A model generated the notes under the pieces. The model was given only the letters and a program-made list of their open reading frames with translations, did not search any database and was not told where the DNA came from. This document shows, one piece after another, positions 60,348 through 64,000 of a stretch of DNA of 64,000 nucleotides (position 1 is its first letter; the number at the start of each line of letters is the position of its first letter). The stretch is taken from positions 434,001 through 498,000 of the forward strand of contig CAWGMT010000012.1 of assembly GCA_963823675.1 (NCBI GenBank). Reading direction: 5' to 3'. The stretch comes from CAWGMT01 sp963823675 (GTDB taxonomy: Bacteria; Planctomycetota; Planctomycetia; Isosphaerales; Isosphaeraceae). Both the position numbers and the translations under genes were made by a program.

Positions 60348-61682
60348 TCAATCCTCGTGGGTCCAACCCGGCAGTCCGACGGCATCGTAGTAGGCCATGC
60401 CGCCGCGCGCGAAGTAGTGGCTCACCATCGACCTTCGGGTGAGCTCGTCGTTCTCGCGCCGCGAGCCGCCGTGTGCCAGCACCTCGTGCCAGATCAAGAC
60501 CGACCCTGCCTTGGGGGTGTAGTGGAGGGGTTTGAGCCCTGCTTCGGTGATGAGACTCATGAGCCTGGGGCTGTACTTGCTTACGAACTCTGCCCAATCG
60601 TCGCCCCTTACCTTGTCCACCGGCACCGTCCGGGCGTACAGCCGAGTCAGGCGGTGGCTGCCGGGGTAAACGACGAGCGGTCCGGCATCCGGGTGAATGT
60701 CTTCGAGCGCGACCCAGACTCCGCACATCATGCCGGCCGGGAAGGGCGTCAGGTGGATCAGGTCTTGATGGACGTCTTGCTGACTGCCGTGGATGAAGTT
60801 GAGGGTCTGGCAAGGAAGAGCCACGTCATCGAAGATCGCCGAGAGGATCTTGAGGATTTCGGGGTGGGCCCAAAGGTCGCGCGTGGCCTTACTGTGCTCG
60901 AAGAGTTTCTCGACCCGTTGTCCCTTTCGGTCGTATTGAAAAGTACCCGAGCGGATCAACGAATCGAGGTCCTGGTTGACCTGTGCACACCAATCTCGGG
61001 GAACGAAGTCGTGGAGGACCAGGTAACCTTCTCTGACGAAGTGGCAAAACTGTTCCGCATAGTGGCTGCCGAGCCCATGCCTCGAGAGGACGTCGGGGAC
61101 CAGTGCATCGGCGTCGGGTCGATCGAACCAGGCGACGTCCTTGCCTGCGTCGTAAGGAAAGTCCGTCGAATCGATAAGGTCGCTCCAGATTCGCTTGGCC
61201 TTGGGATGGCCTCCGAGCAGCGCCGCCGTCGTCTCGGCCAGCCGGCCGACGTTATCGACCCGGATGCTCACTTCGCGCTCGAGCACTACCCGCCCTTTAA
61301 GGGTCTTGACACGAAGCCTCAGGCGATGAGCTCCATTGGAAAGAAAAAACGTGTTAAGTGCGGCCTGAAAACCGCAGCGGTTGGCCCACGCGGCGCCGGG
61401 GTTGACTCCGCCGACGTGCATCCGAATGCTCAACTTGGCCCACTCGCCCTCATCGTCGAGAGCGGCCTCGACGATGCCCTCGGGGGCTGTAGCTGATGCA
61501 GCAAACGCCCAGCCGGTGATGGGCACGAGGCCCGTGGCGACCGAACCAGCCGCCGGCGAGTCAATCGCCAGGACCGGCTCCGCTGGCCGTCGGTGCCGGA
61601 TCGCGCGAGGAAGCTTGTTTCTCAGACCGCCGAGCGCTTTGTTTCTGAGCCCGCCTAACGCTCGCGCAAGCGTCATTCCCAT
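60348..61682 (-). CDS. PhyH-type 2-oxoglutarate/Fe(II) dioxygenase, paralogue 1
   Basis: A 444-aa product with AGGGG before the ATG (MGMTLARALGGLRNKALGGL). Residues about 35-135 form an Ig-like beta domain (PVLAIDSPAAGSVATGLVPI, TGWAFAAS). The catalytic domain holds EGYLVLHDFVPRDWCAQVNQ, HGSQQDVHQDLIHLTPFP (H-x-D iron ligands), MCGVWVALEDIHPDAGPLVV, YPGSHRL, and SVLIWHEVLAHGGSRRENDE with the distal His and the 2-oxoglutarate Arg further on. Phytanoyl-CoA dioxygenase-like enzymes hydroxylate many small molecules; the substrate is unknown. No signal peptide is seen. A near copy lies immediately upstream at 61911. Confidence 0.8.
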   Translation of the reverse strand: MGMTLARALGGLRNKALGGLRNKLPRAIRHRRPAEPVLAIDSPAAGSVATGLVPITGWAFAASATAPEGIVEAALDDEGEWAKLSIRMHVGGVNPGAAWANRCGFQAALNTFFLSNGAHRLRLRVKTLKGRVVLEREVSIRVDNVGRLAETTAALLGGHPKAKRIWSDLIDSTDFPYDAGKDVAWFDRPDADALVPDVLSRHGLGSHYAEQFCHFVREGYLVLHDFVPRDWCAQVNQDLDSLIRSGTFQYDRKGQRVEKLFEHSKATRDLWAHPEILKILSAIFDDVALPCQTLNFIHGSQQDVHQDLIHLTPFPAGMMCGVWVALEDIHPDAGPLVVYPGSHRLTRLYARTVPVDKVRGDDWAEFVSKYSPRLMSLITEAGLKPLHYTPKAGSVLIWHEVLAHGGSRRENDELTRRSMVSHYFARGGMAYYDAVGLPGWTHED

Positions 61683-61910
61683 CGGAAACCCCTGTCTGTG
61701 CTGGAGCCGACTGCCGCAAACGTGGAATCATCGTGATCATCGTCAGAATCCGACCAAGTCTTAAGGAAATGAGTTGCGACAATCGCCCTGACCGCCGGCC
61801 GTCGGGCCCCGGTCGAGCGTGGATCGAGATGCTGGGACTTCCGACTGCGCGGGCCGGCCGATACCGTGAAGTGGGCGCGGCCGATAGCTCCAATCGCGGA
61901 CCTGCGGCGA

Positions 61911-63245
61911 TCAATCCTCGTGGGTCCAACCCGGCTGCCCGACGGCGTCGTAATAGGCCATGCCGCCGCGCGCGAAATAGTGGCTCACCATCGACCTTCG
62001 GGTGAGGTTGTCGTTCTTGCGGTGCGAGCCGCCGTGCGCCAGCACCTCGTGCCAGATCAAGACCGACCCTGCCTTCGGAGTGTAGTAGAAGGGCTCTAGC
62101 CCTGCGTCGTTGATGAGGTTCATGAGCCTGGGGCTGTACTCGCTAACGAACGCTGCCCAGTCGTCGCCCCTTACCTTGTTGACGGGCACAGTATGGCTAT
62201 AGAGCCGAGTGAGGCGGTGGCTGCCGGGGTAAACGACGAGCGGTCCTGCATCCGGGTGAATGTCTTCGAGCGCGATCCAAACTCCGCACATCATCCCGGC
62301 CGGGAACGGGGTGAGGTGGATCAGGTCCTGATGGGCATCCTGCTGGCTGCCGTGGATGAAGTTGAGGGTCTGGCAAGGAAGAGCCACGTCATCGAAGATC
62401 GCCGAGAGGATCTTGAGGATTTCGACGTGGGACCAAAGGTCACGCGTGGCCTTACTGTGCTCGAAGAGCTTCTCGACCCGCTGTCCCTTGCGGTCGTATT
62501 GAAGAGTGCCCGAGCCGATCAACGATTCCAGGTCGCGGTTGACCTGTTCGCACCACTCTCGGGGGACAAAGTCGTCGAGGACCAGATAACCTTCGTTAAC
62601 GAAGTGGCGTAAGTGCTCCACGTAGCGGCTGCCCAGCCCGTGTCTGGATAGAACCTCGGGGACCCGCGCGTCGGCATCGGGTCGATCGATCCAGGCCACG
62701 TCCCTACCTGCTTCGTAGGGAAAGTCCGTCGAATCGATGAGGTGGGTCCAGATTCGCTTGGCTTTGGGATGGCCTTTGAGGAGCCGCGCCGTCGTCTCGG
62801 CCAGCCGGCCGACGTTGTGAACGCGGAAGCTCCTTTCCCGCTCAAGCACGACCCGCCCCCAAAGGTCTTTCAGCCGAACCTTGATGCAATGCTCGCCGTT
62901 CTCGAGAAAAAAGCTGTTGACTGCTGTCTGATAGCCGCACCGCTTCGCCCATCTGGCTTCGGGGCTGACGCCCCCGACGTGTGTGCGAATGGTCAGCCGG
63001 GCCCAGTTCTCCTCGTCGTCGAGCGCGACCTCGACAAATCCCTCGGGAGCCACGGCTGATCCCGCAAACGCCCAGCCGGTGACGGGCAAGAGACCCGTGA
63101 CTACCGCGCCGTCTGGCGGCGAGTCAATCGTCAAGACCGGCTCCGCTGGCGGCTGGTGCCGGCGGTTGGAGAAGATCCTGTTGCCGAGACCGTTCAACGC
63201 TTCCTTTCTGAGACCGCTCAGAGATTGCGCAAGCGTTTTGCCCAT
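61911..63245 (-). CDS. PhyH-type dioxygenase, paralogue 2
   Basis: A 444-aa product from ATG 63245 (MGKTLAQSLSGLRKEALNGL) with GGAAAGGG upstream; the frame opens 22 codons earlier. Same plan and length as the gene at 60348: Ig-like domain (PVLTIDSPPDGAVVTGLLPV), then EGYLVLDDFVPREWCEQVNR, HGSQQDAHQDLIHLTPFP with H-x-D, and LIWHEVLAHGGSHRKNDNLT. Long stretches are identical at protein and DNA level, so the duplication is fairly recent. The spacing of 228 bp between the copies is enough for separate promoters. Confidence 0.8.
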   Translation of the reverse strand: MGKTLAQSLSGLRKEALNGLGNRIFSNRRHQPPAEPVLTIDSPPDGAVVTGLLPVTGWAFAGSAVAPEGFVEVALDDEENWARLTIRTHVGGVSPEARWAKRCGYQTAVNSFFLENGEHCIKVRLKDLWGRVVLERERSFRVHNVGRLAETTARLLKGHPKAKRIWTHLIDSTDFPYEAGRDVAWIDRPDADARVPEVLSRHGLGSRYVEHLRHFVNEGYLVLDDFVPREWCEQVNRDLESLIGSGTLQYDRKGQRVEKLFEHSKATRDLWSHVEILKILSAIFDDVALPCQTLNFIHGSQQDAHQDLIHLTPFPAGMMCGVWIALEDIHPDAGPLVVYPGSHRLTRLYSHTVPVNKVRGDDWAAFVSEYSPRLMNLINDAGLEPFYYTPKAGSVLIWHEVLAHGGSHRKNDNLTRRSMVSHYFARGGMAYYDAVGQPGWTHED

Positions 63246-63389
63246 CTGAAACCCTTTCCGCGTTAGAAGCTTCAAGCCCCATTTGGAATTGCCGCCAGGA
63301 CCGATACACACTGATCAGCTATCATGAACGTCATTGGCGACCACACATTGCAATGCTCGTCGCTTTGGCTTCCCCGTGGACGCAGAAGG

Positions 63390-64000
63390 TCAACGCACGA
63401 GCCGCGGTGGTTCGGACAGGGCGATCTCGCCGGGACGCGTGAATTGCATTCTGATGCGCGAGATCGGAGTGAGCGGCCAGTGGATGGGTCTCTCGATGTC
63501 GATCGCCGCCGCAGCGTCGCATCCAGGAGACTGAAGCCAGCGTACGTGTAGTCCTGAGCGCCAACGTCCCTTCTCGTCGCACGGCAGGACCAGGATGTCC
63601 TGATCGGCCTGGAGTCCTGGCAGGTACAGGAAGCGGGCTTGCGGAGCCGCCTCGAATTCAAACTCGATGTAGCTATCCCCGTTCTCGCCGTGGTAGCGGC
63701 CGCGGTCGATCGGGTCAACATAACGCATCTCGACCCGGCGCACGACCGCCACGGTCTCCTCGACGCCACTGAGCCTAGGCGGGTTGAAAGAAACACATGC
63801 TCCAGCGCCCAGCACGGTACGCTCATATCGCGTCAAGTGCGCGAGTATCTTGCGCCGAGCCACAGGATCGGGCAGCGGATGCTCGACCGAGTTCGGAGCG
63901 ACCGCCGCCAGCTCCATCAGGTGAAATGTGTCGGGATGGTCGTGCAGGACCGAGCCATTCCACGAGCGAAAGCATGGATCGAAAATCCGCACGAGTTGCG
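63390..64000 (-). CDS. Partial gene at right edge, unknown product
   Basis: The minus frame is open to the window edge (QLVRIFDPCFRSWNGSVLHD), so the start lies outside; GTG 63992 is the first possible in-window start. Visible: HLMELAAVAPNSVEHPLPDP, ILAHLTRYERTVLGAGACVS, RRVEMRYVDPIDRGRYHGEN, then FEAAPQARFLYLPGLQADQD and HVRWLQSPGCDAAAAIDIER. It looks like a beta-sandwich C-terminal domain as found after glycosyltransferase or methyltransferase domains, but no family is recognised. It ends 144 bp upstream of the PhyH pair in the same direction. Confidence 0.45.
   Translation of the reverse strand, partial: QLVRIFDPCFRSWNGSVLHDHPDTFHLMELAAVAPNSVEHPLPDPVARRKILAHLTRYERTVLGAGACVSFNPPRLSGVEETVAVVRRVEMRYVDPIDRGRYHGENGDSYIEFEFEAAPQARFLYLPGLQADQDILVLPCDEKGRWRSGLHVRWLQSPGCDAAAAIDIERPIHWPLTPISRIRMQFTRPGEIALSEPPRLVR

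Overview
The window looks like chromosomal DNA of a planctomycete, most likely of the Isosphaerales/Gemmatales type. It is GC-rich and carries several planctomycete family hallmarks: three DUF1559 (prepilin-like, H-x9-DG) genes or remnants, a secreted protein with an LEPR-XLL-like N-terminus, a very long ECF sigma factor fused through a membrane segment to carboxypeptidase-regulatory-like domains, a CehA/McbA-type metallohydrolase, an EF-G of the mitochondrial-like (spd) type, and many small lineage-restricted membrane proteins. I assign no species.

Layout. 1-8.6 kb: small envelope proteins, a DUF1624-type acyltransferase and a TolC-like outer-membrane protein, mixed with a dispersed repeat family and broken gene ends. 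8.9-20.4 kb: DUF1559 debris, an HlyD-like adaptor with long low-complexity inserts, a cell-wall amidase, a membrane-anchored sulfatase, a TPR protein, an intact DUF1559 gene with a lipoprotein, and a class-A-like serine hydrolase. 20.4-31 kb: a thioesterase and two HCX5R phosphatases, an MBL hydrolase, a GT39-like glycosyltransferase, two paralogous membrane proteins, glycerol kinase and pyruvate phosphate dikinase. 31-40.8 kb: DUF3179 protein, EF-G, a signal-peptidase-like membrane protein, HIT hydrolase, PIN-TRAM protein and the sigma factor fusion. 41-44.4 kb: a mobile-DNA island with a RepA-like ATPase, a transposase remnant, paired long hairpins and MITE-like repeats. 44.4-64 kb: aminotransferase, HtrA protease, RlmN-like radical SAM enzyme, MMPL transporter, ClpC, AsmA-like protein, CehA-type metallohydrolase with a methyltransferase, and two tandem PhyH-type dioxygenases.

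Many otherwise well-preserved genes, including housekeeping ones (ppdK, clpC, htrA, rlmN, glpK), are split by single-base frameshifts, mostly in G/C runs, while long neighbours such as fusA are intact. I read most of these as residual assembly indels and report each such gene as one feature with the break positions. True decay is confined to fragments lacking whole domains (DUF1559 ends, LRR end, transposase end). No tRNA, rRNA or CRISPR array was seen.
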